NCBI GenBank assembly: GCA_015039465.1
Contig: MU130372.1
Location: 246,210 to 310,209, forward strand
Source of the DNA: Phlegmacium glaucopus
Lineage: Eukaryota > Basidiomycota > Agaricomycetes > Agaricales > Cortinariaceae
Reading direction: 5' to 3'
Length of the DNA: 64,000 nucleotides
This document shows positions 42,853-54,349 of this stretch, in pieces. Numbering within the stretch: the stretch's first letter is position 1; the number at the start of each line of letters is the position of its first letter. The translations under genes were made by a program, and so were the position numbers. Below the pieces are notes generated by a model. It ran no database searches. It was given only the letters and a program-made list of their open reading frames with translations, and was not told the origin of the DNA.

Positions 42853-45559
42853 TGTACTGTCCCGTTGGATGTTATTTGGGCAATCGAGGACGGTAGTGGG
42901 TCAGAACACTTCCAAAGGAAGAGGGTTTGAGGCGGTAACGGATAATCATTGTTTCAAGGGTTATATAGGGAATGGAGAGATATCGGAATGGTGGATACAG
43001 AATGTATGTTGTCCCATTAGAGAAAGTGGATCTGAACGGGTCGATCTACGCCATCTGTCGAGGAGGGAACAAAAAAAAGGACTGATGAAAGCCATACCGG
43101 CAATCACTTTGCGTGATGTATCAGTGATTTGAGGGGGGACATTCTATGTACGAGTAAGTTTCTTTTGTTTCGTGGCTGTCGATAAATGACAAAGGAAGCA
43201 TAGAATGGAACCGGAAGCTTTTCTCTTTGTTGTCCTACTTCGCACTGGCTTTTTGTTGTTTTTGTCTCTACCGAATCCTTTTTGTCTTGCCGAATGGGTC
43301 AAGTAGCCTCCAACTACCCACGCATGCAGGATTAAGAATGAAAGGAAGAAACCATGTATCGGCTGTTTATCTCAATCTGTGCAACACAATAGGGCCCACA
43401 GCTTCGAGCTTCCCTGCCTCCAATCATGTGGCAGAGGTGTTGTGCAGACCCTGAGTTGCCTTTTAAAGATGACAAAAAACAATTAGAACCGTGACTCCTT
43501 GTGACATTCCCCGGCCCCGAACGATACGACTCAGCGTAATCTCAACTGAGCTGTAGCAGTCTTAGATTGACATTTGCGAGCGCTTACTGGAGGACGCTTT
43601 GTTTTTCTTGGGAGGAAGGATAGCACCGATGTCTCGACACCAAACGAGCATCATAAAAAATTTACTCGATCAATCATGATGCATGCTTGTCGGCTCACTA
43701 GTAGCCTGGCTTGTACCAAGGTTGGATCCTTTGCTCCCTTATCTTTTTCTGGAAACATATTTATATAAGTAAACTATCGACCTTCTCTTATCTCAATCTG
43801 TTTCTCCCATCTTGATGAGATCTCTCCTTTCTTGAACTGAGGACATAGAGTGCTGACAGGTCATTGCAGGAAGTGCCACTCATCCTCATTACTAGCGCTG
43901 GTCACGAGTCCATTGAAGGGCAGTCAGTCGCTGAGATAGTAGTCGCTTGGGCGGCCAATACTTGGATCCAGATACGTGTTTTTGATCCATCATGGCACAA
44001 TCTGGTTCCGGTCTTTCCGATGTTCTTGGAGACATTTGGTTTCCACTCGATGTTGCCCTGAAACCTGTTCAGTCGATTAATATTAATCTTCTTTTATGAA
44101 TAGTGGGATGTTTTCCATACGCCTGCTATGACCTCGAACCACTAGCGCTCTAGTGATTAAATCTTCTCTTTCATTCCCCAGCGCAAACCTCCATCCACTC
44201 GCTTCAGCCCGTCGATAACTTCAGTAAACGGCATCATACCTCCGTTATTCTCGCACCTGGTATACAGCTGACGGTCCTCATGACTTGCTTATCGGCTATA
44301 TATACAATGTTGGGCATTGCAAACAAATTTACAGTGTCGATGCACGAATGTAAGGTTTCTTATTTTTAAGCGCCTTGCTTGGCTTTCGGGCTATGCTGTT
44401 TGAAGTATAATTATTCTATGCCCACTAATATATTGGTTTCATCACATCACATGTTCTAGTATAACAAACTTAATGCCCCGTGTCCTGTCTTCTGCGACCA
44501 TAAATTGGTGATACTTACATAATTCTTTTGGAGTACTTCTATTCGAAACACGGACCTTCTATCACCCCGATGATCACGTTCCACAATCATCGATAACTAT
44601 CCGGAACCATAGGCTGTATCCCAAATCAGGCCCTTTTGTCCGGAAAATCCTCCGGCTCAAACCGTTAAACGTCAAGTATCGGTCGAGGGATGTCCGGATT
44701 TGAGATAGATATGTAGACTCCTAGACAAGAACATCCGCAAAGGAAATTTAGGTCTGAACGATACGAGAAGGTGAACTCAACTCTTTCTGGGGCCTAAACC
44801 CATTCGTATCTACCTTCAATCGACATCCAGGTTCTCTCGAGCTAGGATAGGGTCATACGCACGCCAAATGGCATACACCAACCACGATCCTCATCCATTT
44901 TACTCGGAGTCACAAAATTCTGCTTATCGAGCCTTCCTTCATTACTCACTGGTGCAATTCTCTGCCTTCACTCCAATCCATTCATCTATATATATAGAAC
45001 GGCATCATGCGGTAACGCCCAAGTAATACCTCCGCTATCCTTGGTAAAAGGTATTTTTGTGACGTTGAATCCTTGCGGTTTGTTTATTTAACGCAAATTT
45101 AACTCTCAAAGGAAAGAACAGTGTTTCTTTTAGCGTTCAGCTCGATGCTGGCAATGGTGTACTAACTATCCTTGGATTATCATCACATCGCTGTCCGCTA
45201 GTCCGCTAGTATAATATCATGGTTCTGATGCAGAGGTGCCCTACTAAAGTTTAGTATACCTTCGGTGATCGATATCTTGGAATCAATCGTTAGCGTAGAA
45301 TTCCTGAGTAATAGGTACTACTGGATCCTCTCTTCGGGGATTGGCATTTTCCGATGGGATTCGTTATAAAGAACAGAGTGCTGCCAGTGTATCATTCTTC
45401 TCTCCTTGTAATTCATATTTACCTTGCTTAAGGACTGAGGTTACTACTTTCGCAAAAAAAGCAAATATTTGGTGAGGCCCGAGGACCATGTAGCTATCTA
45501 GAATCTAAGCAATGCCAATCCATACCATAAGCATAACTCGATCACTCAATAATAAGTAT
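42853..45559. other. long intergenic region, no gene supported
   Basis: Short plus-strand frames at 43,227-43,454, 43,574-43,768 and 43,864-44,061 have no family resemblance or splice partners. The rest is AT-rich with TATATATA-type words near 44,296 and 44,990. I see no RNA gene or repeat with defined ends. Confidence 0.45.
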
Positions 45560-46730
45560 CTTCGTATCTCCTTAGGTCAAGCCCATCAACGTCTCCTTTA
45601 CAAAGCGCACCATATCTGTTCCACACGTTCCTTTCAATAGGAACTTCCCATTTCTCATGAAATCCACATGATCTGAATTAGAGGTTAAGCCTATTACGGC
45701 GTGCAAACCCAATAATGAACAAGGCCACAATGATCGCGGTGTGAATCTCGAAGCTTTTTTAAAGATAGAACCGCATTGTTGTAAGCTTTCAATAGAAATT
45801 TGTTGTCTTTATTAGAATCGGCGGCCGCAGAAGAAGCAGAGACGACTAGTCGTCGAAGAGGCTGGGGGTTGTTTTCGAGGGGTGTATCCGTTTCAATAAT
45901 GAAGCTTGTCCATGATATCGATTTGATTCCTCCGAGTCAGTCAAATCCCTCCCTTGACAGCTCTACCAGCTCTACCAGACTGGGATCCTGGTCGATACTT
46001 TCAAAAGCCTACTTCCTACCCACTTTGTGAATATTGCCCTCGGAGCCAAGGTCGAATCTGATCATAAAATACATCAGGATTACATTGTGTTTTAACTTTG
46101 AGCAACATTAACTTAACTTGATATGGCGAATAATATGAGCCAATTGAAGTAAATAGTCTGTGATCATCGTCGGAAATGGCGGAAGCTGAAGTTGTGCAGA
46201 GATTTGAAGCAGAGGGAGTGATATCGATGTCGGAGGTAGAATTTCAGACGGGTTCAGAAAGGGGTAGCGAGTGGATGTAGAGATGCACTATCCATGCATG
46301 GACTTGACGACCTCGTCGCAAGAGTACTTCTGTTCTTGTCAATTCGACGATAGGAAGAACCGGTAGCCTTTACACTATTCCAAAATTTTTGAAATTCTGA
46401 GTTGAAGATAGTAATTTGTAATTAAATGGATGGTAAGCTTACATTTCGAACTCGATATCTCCACCTCTCCGAATTTTTTCTATCAAAATCGGATAGACAG
46501 ACCCTTGTCATCCAGTTAAAGACCTTGCGAGATAGCATCTTCTAAAAGATAACTTCCCACTGGCACCAAAGTGGAAGGCGGCGAGTGGGCGATTGTGGAG
46601 GCATAAATCCCGTCCGTATATCAACGTCAAAGTCATGGGCAGCAAGAGTCATGGTATCTGGCACTCCTTCAGGAACCCCGACTGGAATATCTAGCCCTGG
46701 ATAGAGACAAAAAATTGTTCTCGTCACGGT
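45560..46730 (-). pseudogene. Broken indoleamine 2,3-dioxygenase copy
   Basis: Pieces of IDO appear in order on the minus strand. HDFDVDIRTGFMPPQSPTRR (about 46,640) matches the IDO N-terminus. An intron in the position used by the intact genes is followed by LPVLPIVELTRTEVLLRRGR and HAWIVHLYIHSLP (about 46,260-46,370). Then ISLPLLQIS, CNPDVFYDQIRPWLRG (about 46,035-46,090), FESIDQDPSLVELVELSR (about 45,955-46,010), and near the end RDSHRDHCGLV and KGTCGTDMVRFVKET (about 45,570-45,740). Frames change repeatedly and the SGPSAGQSS..MPKNHRMFL segment is missing. It is a dead third member of the IDO group, about 0.75 kb upstream of IDO-1 and on the opposite strand. Confidence 0.8.
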
Positions 46731-47477
46731 ATTCCATATAGTTGTCTAATAATGGCAGGATTTTGATGTAATTTTGATGACAACCACCGATCACATGTTG
46801 ACAGGTTACAGTGAACGCTGTGGCGGTGCCGCTCCTGAGAAATCCCGGCGGCGTGAATTTTGGGTGTGAATTCTTCGGATCTGTTTAGTAACCAACTCAA
46901 CATTGCATAACTCTCAAAAATTTAGGTCCCCAGAACGTTTTTCAAGATCCGTGAGGAAGGGATTTCAAGTTCAAGTATGATCATCAGATCTACACTTACT
47001 GATCAACTTCCGAAAACAGGTGATTACCGTTGGTGTTATCTTATGGGTGCTTCTCTGTGGCAAGTCTATACTGTTTCAGATGACCAGCCTCCCAATTTCA
47101 GTGCAAACTGAGTCACGTCTCACGCGCTGCAACCCCTTTGGCGACCATATACATGCTTACCCCTGCCTCCCAATCACCCCCTGGTGATTGCGTTCCTCTT
47201 CGAACACTCTAGACAGCTGCGTACGTCATATTGAATACTTATCATGGGAAGGACGGACGCCCTTGATTGCTTGCTTCTTATATGTATGGCTTTTATTTGG
47301 TACTGAAATTCTTAATTGGCGGACACGGCTAAGACCCGTATGTTCGACTCGGATATATAGATGATACCCAAGTGTCTTTCCTTCAAACCGGTAATCCTTT
47401 TACCTCGTTCTCCAAGCTTGCTCCCCACTGGCATGACTAATGCTGCGTATGCACAAATATCTCGCGCTCTGGCCAAA
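46731..47477. promoter_or_regulatory. upstream region between the IDO relic and IDO-1
   Basis: No ORF is supported. The last 200 bases share short blocks (CGGCTAAG, GGATATATAGATGATA-like TATATAG words) with the region before IDO-2, so part of the promoter was probably duplicated. In-frame ATG codons at 47,361 and 47,430 precede the chosen start. Confidence 0.4.
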
Positions 47478-48820
47478 ATGGTCACCACTGCTACGGTGTT
47501 CGACATCGACCAACATACTGGGTTCATGGCCTCTGAACCACCGCTGGATCGTTTACCACAGTTTTGGGAGGCTTGGGAGACAGTTCTAGACACGGCGGTG
47601 GAGAGTAAATTGCAGATAGGGGATAAATTAGGACTCACTGAAGAGGAAAGAACCATTTCGAAACGATGGCGAGAAAGCGTTCGAGCGGTACGTACAACGC
47701 TCAATGAGCATAACCATCCTTATCCTTCATTTCTGACTCATAGTTGCCTGCGTTATCCGTTGTTGGCTTGCTGGATTCTGTGGTCCTTCTTCGCCGGTCT
47801 CATCTGGTGCTGGCGTACATCCTCCACTTTTATGTACAAAGCATTCCACCGACAGACATTGTGTCTATACCTCGCTCGATCACACTCCCCCTCCTACAGA
47901 TCTCGAAGAAACTGGACATCCCGCCTGTGCTCACATACTCCGACACCGTCTTGTACAACTGGACTTTCAAAAAAAATCCCGAATCTGGCGATGTCGTTCC
48001 AGACTTGGGAAACATTCGCTCTCAAACAATGTTTACGAGGCTCATAGACGAAGAGGAATTTTACCTCTGTTCTGCCCGTATTGAATTGCGTGGAGTCGAA
48101 ATTTTGGAGATGATGCGAGTGACGATGGATGAGACATTTATAGGAGACATTACTGCTGTTCGACGTGTCACAGAATATCTGAACACTATCGCAGGTGCCC
48201 TTTGCGAACTTAAATCACTCCTCCTTGATGTAAAGAAGCTATGCGATCCCGATGTCTACTATAACGAGGTTCGACCATGGTTCCGAGGTGAAGACTCTTT
48301 TGATACCCAAAGGAAATGGATATTTGAAGGAGTAGACGAGGATCCAGAGCTCCGTCCTCCTACAGAAGTATCAGGACCAAGCGCCGGACAGAGCTCAATA
48401 ATTCACGTCTTCGACATATTTCTCGGCGTCGATCACCGAGCCACGTCTCCGGGACAACCTTCTTTCATGTCACGGATGCAATCTTACATGCCTAAAAATC
48501 ATCGAATGTTCCTCGACCATCTCAAATCTAACCCACGTCCGTTGCGTATGTTCGTAAAGGACAGCAATGACGAAGCTTTGTTAGCAGCTTTCAATCGTGC
48601 AGTCTTGTCGTTGAAAGAGTTTCGTGATGCTCATATGATCATTGCGGCGTTGTATATCTTGGGTCCCGCAAGGCGGGAAGCGAAACGAAGGATGGAGGCT
48701 AGTGTCAGTTCTACACCGCGCCAGCCTATGAAGGGGACTGGCGGTACAAATTTAGTTAAATTTTTGAAGGACACACGGAATCGCACCAAAGAAACAATTA
48801 TAGATGAGCATTCTGTTTAG
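47478..48820 (+). CDS. Indoleamine 2,3-dioxygenase (IDO-1 of the duplicated pair)
   Basis: Exons 47478-47687 and 47744-48820 give 428 residues, the usual size for fungal IDO. The start MVTTATVFDIDQHTGFM is chosen because the paralogue has the matching MATVAQLFDIDQRTGFM; a longer form from 47,361 is possible. Family signatures are LYNWTFKKNPES, VRPWFRGEDS, SGPSAGQSSIIHVFDIFLGV, MPKNHRMFLDHLKSNPRPLR, EFRDAHMIIAALYILGPA with the His expected to bind heme iron, and GTGGTNLVKFLKDTRNRTKE. IDO opens the indole ring of tryptophan with O2 to make N-formylkynurenine, in the cytosol, feeding NAD synthesis or tryptophan breakdown. The next gene downstream (50,014) was duplicated together with it. Confidence 0.93.
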
Positions 48821-49606
48821 ATAGATTGATGTTCTAGATCTTATGTATATACTCGGATGGATACCCGCCTGCTATTGCTTGTCGGCTTGTTTTAAGTTTC
48901 TAAATATTGAGGAGTGAGGTTGTCGATGTCTGCAAGATAATTTATTCATGGTGCATGGTTTGTACCTTGTTCCCCCCTGGCATTTCAAGCCGGGGGACCG
49001 TAAAAATTTTGTACAAAGCTTCAAAATAATTCATATCAATGATTTCCAGTATGTTACATCTGGTAAGTCACAATAATCCCATTGACTAGCACGTGGACAA
49101 ATACGTGTATAATGGTGAAAAAAACCCTCTCAACCTTTTATGTTTTTGTTCTAATTAAGGTCCAGTCTTTCTTTATAAAATAAATCTGCTATCAAATATG
49201 ATATAATGACGACTACGTGCTATCCTGAGTGTGACGAGGACATCCTTCAAGCCCAACTTGAAGCCAAGCCGGGCCCTATACATCACTAGCCCTTGCATGA
49301 TCATCTGTGCCTGTGCCTTAAAATGGCATTATGATGTGCGCAACGGGACTTTGGAACAGGATGGGCATGTTGTTATCATTTGAAATATCATTACTATCGA
49401 TTATAACTATTACATATAATTCTTCATCTCGCTGAATCTCGATTTGTCTCAATTGTGGAAGCCTAGAACCCAAGAGATGGCGCTGTGATAAACATGCCAC
49501 GCGTACGAGCCCATCATTTTAATTTACAGTACCATGTATAATGATGTTAGGTGTTCCGAAGGCTAACGATGGCTATAGATATTAGAAACAAGCGAGAAAC
49601 AAGTTT
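48821..49606. other. spacer, no gene seen
   Basis: Corresponds partly to 58,711-59,374 behind IDO-2 but is longer and poorly aligned. No coding sequence. Confidence 0.4.
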
Positions 49607-49830
49607 TACTGTACCATTTTAAGCAGTTCAGCCGGGGTGTGACCTGTGACTACATAGTCGAAATTTCAACCAGGTTGGAACATGGGACACCCCGCAAAAA
49701 AATTTGGCCATTGCATCTCAGTCGGGGAGGTAAAAGGCCATAATATGGTTTAGTTTGTTTGCCACAGCCTGCCGACCTCGCTGGGACATGGGACAGGCAT
49801 TGACCTGTGACGGCCGAATTAGGTACAGCG
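49607..49830. mobile_element. Diverged MITE of the TACTGTACC family
   Basis: The left end TACTGTACCATTTTAAGCAG and the inner GGGTGTGACCTGTGAC match the element at 9,505-9,878 (TACTGTACCATTTTAAATT, GGGTGTGACCTGGGAC). The right end (GACCTGTGACGGCCGAATT, then AGGTACAGC) is its imperfect inverse. It lies upstream of the secreted-protein gene in one copy of the segmental duplication and is absent from the other. Confidence 0.7.
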
Positions 49831-50013
49831 GTGTTACCGTATATGGCTTGGCATAGCCACTCTTTAACTGACCCCGGGTAGTTCCTAAGATCGTTCAAGT
49901 TGGACCACCTTGTCCTCGAGTACATAAGAACGCTGCATTGAAAACGCTCTCACACCACCGATCCCTTCTCACTTGCAGCAATTCAATTGAAAATCCAGGG
50001 AACAAACAAAAGC

Positions 50014-50794
50014 ATGCTTCATCACTTGTTCTCTCTGACGCTGCTGGCGGTACTCGCCTTGCTCTCGTCAGCGTTTCCGACTCCGGTTGTAAATGGAACT
50101 CTGGTCAATTTACGAATTGAAGGATCGGAGAAGACTATTTTTGAAGGGACTGTTTTTACTCGAGGCCACAATGTGACTACAGTCTCGGGTGGAACTCATC
50201 ACTGCGATGGGACGAACAACCATGCGAATCTCCATGCAGGACCGACTTGTACCAGTGCGTTGGATGATGCAGCAAAAGTAAATGGTTTCACTTTCGATGG
50301 GTATGTCCAACTATGTTCTCATTTCACAACTGCGGAGAATGACCAACCCCTGGCCCCCCAAACATTATAGCCGATTTTTCGCCCTATTTGACGATTTCCT
50401 CTTATCTTCCATCGACGGAGAAGCCACACAGTTTTGGGGTATAATCCTCAATTTCTGGTTCATTCCGGTTGGAGGTTGCCAACAGGAAGTCAAGTTCGGT
50501 GACGAAATCCTATTTGCATTCGATGCTTTCAAGAAAGTACATTTCTTAAAGCTAAGCGGCCCGCTGATCGCCTATGTTGGTCAAGCAGGAGTCCTCACTG
50601 TGACAGACGGACAGACTGGTCTCACAGTCGCTGGTGCACTTGTGAACGGAAAGCTAAGTGACGCCAATGGACAAGTATCAGTCACCTTTTCGCAAGCCGG
50701 TGTGAGCAAGTTCAAAGCGGAGAAAGCGGATTCAATTCGTTCGAATCAGCTTCTTATCCCGGTCATCAAGCTTCCTGTCCTGGCCGTCCAGTGA
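50014..50794 (+). CDS. Secreted DUF4430-like protein, copy 1
   Basis: Exons 50014-50300 and 50371-50794 give 236 residues. The start has a signal peptide (MLHHLFSLTLLAVLALLSSA). The first domain reads LVNLRIEGSEKTIFEG, GGTHHCDGTNN, TSALDDAAKVNGFTFDG and, after the intron, DDFLLSSIDGEATQFWGIIL with VGGCQQEVKFGDEILFAFDA. The pattern of WG.x..N, then GDEILFAFD, resembles DUF4430 (transcobalamin-C-like) modules. The end (TVTDGQTGLTVAGALVNGKL ... VSVTFSQAGVSKFKAEKADS) looks like a bacterial-Ig-like beta domain. Two Cys pairs suggest an extracellular fold. Function unknown. Paralogue at 59,375. Confidence 0.85.
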
Positions 50795-51899
50795 TCTGCT
50801 TGAAGGAGTTTGTTAATTCCTTCTATAACTGAGAAATTGATAACTCAATTTTCAAACTTTATCAGAAAATATTGGAAAGGCTGAGTTCATCACGACGTCG
50901 AGGATGTAGGTTTCTGGGGATTCCACAAGGTTGCATTTTATGCGGAGAGGTGGTGTTGCAGTCGGTGACGGCCATGTCTCTAAGACGAGCTTTCTCTTGT
51001 TAATTTAATTTTCCCTTAAATGCACGCAGGGTCATGTATGATATCGTCCTCAATTCTAGAGCAGGTCAAAATAGCTTCTCCGAAACGGACATGAATTTGT
51101 GTCCGATTCATGGACACTCTCACTATCAGCGTCTTGACTGAATCAACATCTCCTTCGTAAACTTGAAGAAACCCGAACACCGTTTCTTTGAATTTTAAAA
51201 TGGCTGCATAATATTATTTTGTTTCCTGATTCTGCCTAAACGTACGTGGTTTTTACCCAACCTTCTTTCACCATGGCGAAATTGACGGATTTTCCTTGCT
51301 TTAATCAGTGATTTTGGGGAATAGCAAGACGACGTTGGCCGGAGGCCCGACGCCTCCTCCCTTAGTGGAATCCGATCCGTTGTTCAATGATACTCTTACA
51401 CCAGTTTATTTCTCATGCTCTCTATTAAGTACGCCCTGAGCGGTCCCATCCCACAGTCAGGCCCAGCAGAGAAACATCGTTTGCCTCAGCACTGTCAGAC
51501 GTATCGGTTCGGATCACGTTATTGTCTTGGCGAATAACTTTGACGCAAAAGGCCCTATCCCTCAACTACCCAACTGCGTGGCAGATTGGCAGTAGGTACG
51601 AAGGGTGAAGACCTGGGAGCTGATACTCTGCCATCCTTCAGCATTTTCTGTACAAACACAGTGGACATATTGCATAACGTATTTAAATAACTACCGTTGA
51701 CTTATGGTCATTTAATCGTGTCGGGGACCGGCACTCGCGCTGCTAACTTCGATGTCAGCGTGGTAACAGATCAAGCACAAGGTCCGTCCCGTCCTGCCTT
51801 CAGGCCTACAAGTGAAAGCAGAGGTCATATATAGGATCAAGTGTCGAACGAAAGGAAATGGCTGTTCTAATATATGCTTGTGGGGTTATTTACGGGATG
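50795..51899. other. spacer; first 210 bases are duplicated 3' flank
   Basis: About 50,805-51,015 matches 60,145-60,360 (TTCCTTCTATAA.TGAGAAA, ACTTTCTC.T..TAATTTAATTTT, TGCACGCAG), so the segmental duplication ends near there. The rest has no gene. Confidence 0.5.
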
Positions 51900-52008
51900 G
51901 GCAAGATGGCCGAGCGGTTAAGGCGTGTGACTCAAGCTTTGGCTTGCCTGCGCTAAGCGGGTTTTCTCATAACGTAATGTTGCGTGGGTTCGAATCCCAC
52001 TCTTGTCA
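51900..52008 (+). tRNA. tRNA-Leu(CAA) with intron
   Basis: Acceptor arms GGCAAGA (51,900-51,906) and TCTTGTC (52,001-52,007, discriminator A) pair with one G-U. The D arm is TGGCCGAGCGGTTAAGGCG, typical of class II tRNA-Leu. The anticodon stem TGTGA pairs with TCATA around the loop CTCAAG, anticodon CAA at 51,933-51,935. An intron of about 28 bases follows the base 3' of the anticodon, as in yeast tRNA-Leu(CAA). The T arm is GTGGGTTCGAATCCCAC. A T run at 52,013-52,019 can end Pol III transcription. Confidence 0.93.
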
Positions 52009-53512
52009 TCTTCGTTTTTGCTACTCTTTCCATGTACAGAGGAGGAGGACTATATAGACACTTGCACTTCTACAAGCAGAAAATTTTACTATGCTAAAGT
52101 GTCCATTTCAGTGTCAGCTGCTGCTCCATGGATTGCGATGCTTCATGATTATTTTGGTTCTTTCTTACCTGCACTCATAGCAACTTTTAATCGACGTTCC
52201 AAATCTCTCGACGTTCTCATCTGTTTCTGTGTTATATACAGTGCAGCTGGTCGATGAAGAACGAGGGTCGTTCACAGACGCGGGATCTTCCAGACCTCCC
52301 ATTTTGCATCAAATGCTAGGTAGGCATAGTTCGAACTAACCTCGATTACAGGGTAGTTGCATCTGACGACGTCGCTCTCTTCATTCTAGTACGATTGGTG
52401 AAATCCCAGGCACTGGCAGCCATGACTGCAGTCAATACAAGTTCCAGGAATAGAAATTGGACAGGGTGGGCGCGTTTTTATATTACCTTCAGCTGAAATG
52501 TGACTTGGCTGGGAATCAATTGGTTTTGATCTGGTTTCAGGTTTGTCACTCATTCATGGGCAGCCAGCACGGACGCACGTTCTTGTTGAATGTTTGATAG
52601 GGCTGCGCCGTTTCGGTCGTCAGATATTTGGGTTATTATTGTTTCATATAACGCCCTCCTTACAGGTTATTTCCAAATGTGCGAAGGATCGCTAATGGAC
52701 TATTGTCATTCAGGTTGGAATTCGGGAAGAATATCGCCAGTGTGTAGTGTAGAAATTATATACACTTGAGAGGACACTCATCTCCGTCAGTAATTGACTC
52801 TCGTTTCATTCGTTATCCTTTCCTTCTATACTCTATAGGGTCCCCATGACATTACAATCTTGCTTGCCGATTTGTGGGTTATTGATGATACATGCGCAGG
52901 ATGCCAATGACAAAATCTTTCCGATTCTTACACACACATAAAGGCAAATAATATTTATAATCGGCTCAATCGGAAATTGTTCCGACGTCAACCTTGAGAT
53001 GAACTGAGGTATTATGCTTTCTTTTATGTGATGGTCATAGGCTCGTGAATTGGTGCCAATATACAGCTGGATCTAGGATGGGTGTAAGAGATCCACTGTA
53101 GGATAGGATTCGATAGTTGAAATGAGTTCAGTCTGTCATCTCCCGTATCGCCTTGGGAGTATGATAAAAAAGCACCTTAATAACCGTATCAGAAACGGTG
53201 TGTAGAGCAAGTCTATACGCATTAGTTGTCACGATACAAGTTAATACAAGCAAGCTACGAGCAGATGATCAGCAACAAAGAGGTGGTACACTGGGTCGAG
53301 AATGCGGAGGAGGATTAAGCACGAAAAGAAGGCATCCGCAACGCAGAAAAGAATCGTGAATAGAAATAAGAATAGCCAACGCAAGAGGTGCGTTCAGGGG
53401 AGGGACACGTAGTGGGTATAACAAGGATCTAGCTGTAGAATTGTCGTTCATAGGAGAACAAACATGAATATATGCGCAGATAAAAGGGACAAGGAGATAC
53501 TGACATGTGTAA
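52009..53512. other. long intergenic region, no gene supported
   Basis: Only short frames; no repeat with defined ends and no RNA fold recognised by eye. Confidence 0.4.
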
Positions 53513-54135
53513 TCATTCATCATCGTCATCATTGCTGGCTTCAACAGGATCGCTGTTATCCGCCTCCTCATCTTGATCTTCTTTCTTGGCTTTCTTCGCT
53601 CGGGGTTTGGCCTTTGCTTTTGGTGCTTTGGGTTCCTTAGGAGCTTTGGGTTTGCGAGCTTTAGTTTCCTGACCGCGATTAGGGTTCTCTGGTGCATCCT
53701 TCCATAGAAGGGCGATCTATTGAGCAGGTAGGAGTGTCAATAAAGTCGGTTGACAAAAGAATGAAAAAAAGATAAACCTGAGTCATGGCCTCCTTAGCGC
53801 GACCGGGATTCTCCTCGTTCCATTTCTTCATGTGCTCTTTGCAGAAGATCTGATACGCGGAGGGTTCGCGTTTGGGCTTATCAGCTGCGGCGGGTTTATC
53901 TAACAAGGTTGAATGGTGGTCAGCGTGGGATGAGCGCGAAATCAAGAAAAGAAATGGAGGAGCGTGTCGGCGAAACTGTGAAGAACGCGCATATATGCGT
54001 CGAACTCACCTGCTTTGACGCGGGTCTTGTTGTTGGCGGCCTTAGTAGCAGTCTTGGTCACTGTCTCTGATAGGATGTGAGTACTGAGAGCCAAAAAGAG
54101 GAGGAATAAGGCTTACCTGTAGTAGTCTTCGCCAT
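53513..54135 (-). CDS. HMG-like chromatin-associated protein
   Basis: Four exons fit, starting at 54,135: MAKTTT, then ETVTKTATKAANNKTRVKA, then DKPAAADKPKREPSAYQIFC and KEHMKKWNEENPGRAKEAMT, and finally IALLWKDAPENPNRGQETKA with Lys/Pro repeats and an acidic tail (EASNDDDDE, stop 53,513-53,515). PKREPSAYQIF..EHMKKW.EENP matches the first two helices of an HMG box, but the third helix is lacking, a form common in mushroom genomes (HMG/YABBY-like). The basic tail (KAKAKPRAKKAKK) suits DNA or nucleosome binding in the nucleus. About 125 residues. The gene is head-to-head with 54,350. Confidence 0.8.
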
Positions 54136-54349
54136 TTGGGATGTGGTGGTGGTTGAGGGCAAGAAAGGATTGGTTTGAATGTTTATTCCAGTGCAAACTT
54201 GTTTTGTTGATCATGTCACGTGATAGTAATCACTGTCAGGAGATCAGCACGTGTTTTTGCCTCCGCTACAAGTTTATATTTAAATCATAAACTAGGCTTA
54301 CACTTCCCTTTCAAACTCTTATCCACACCTTTCGCAATTTATAATTACA
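54136..54349. promoter_or_regulatory. Shared promoter of two divergent genes
   Basis: 214 bases separate the start codons of the HMG-like gene (minus) and the GPI-glycoprotein gene (plus). It has an AT-rich word (TATATTTAAATC near 54,275) about 70 bases before the plus-strand ATG. Confidence 0.5.

Noticed and set aside
51812..52057. 81-codon frame over the tRNA
   Set aside because: The frame spans the tRNA-Leu gene and is a by-product of it.
11390..54135. Functional pairing of Pob3 with an Nhp6-type HMG protein (FACT)
   Set aside because: The pob3 copy is decayed, and the HMG-like gene lacks the third helix of a true HMG box; the co-occurrence is most likely chance.
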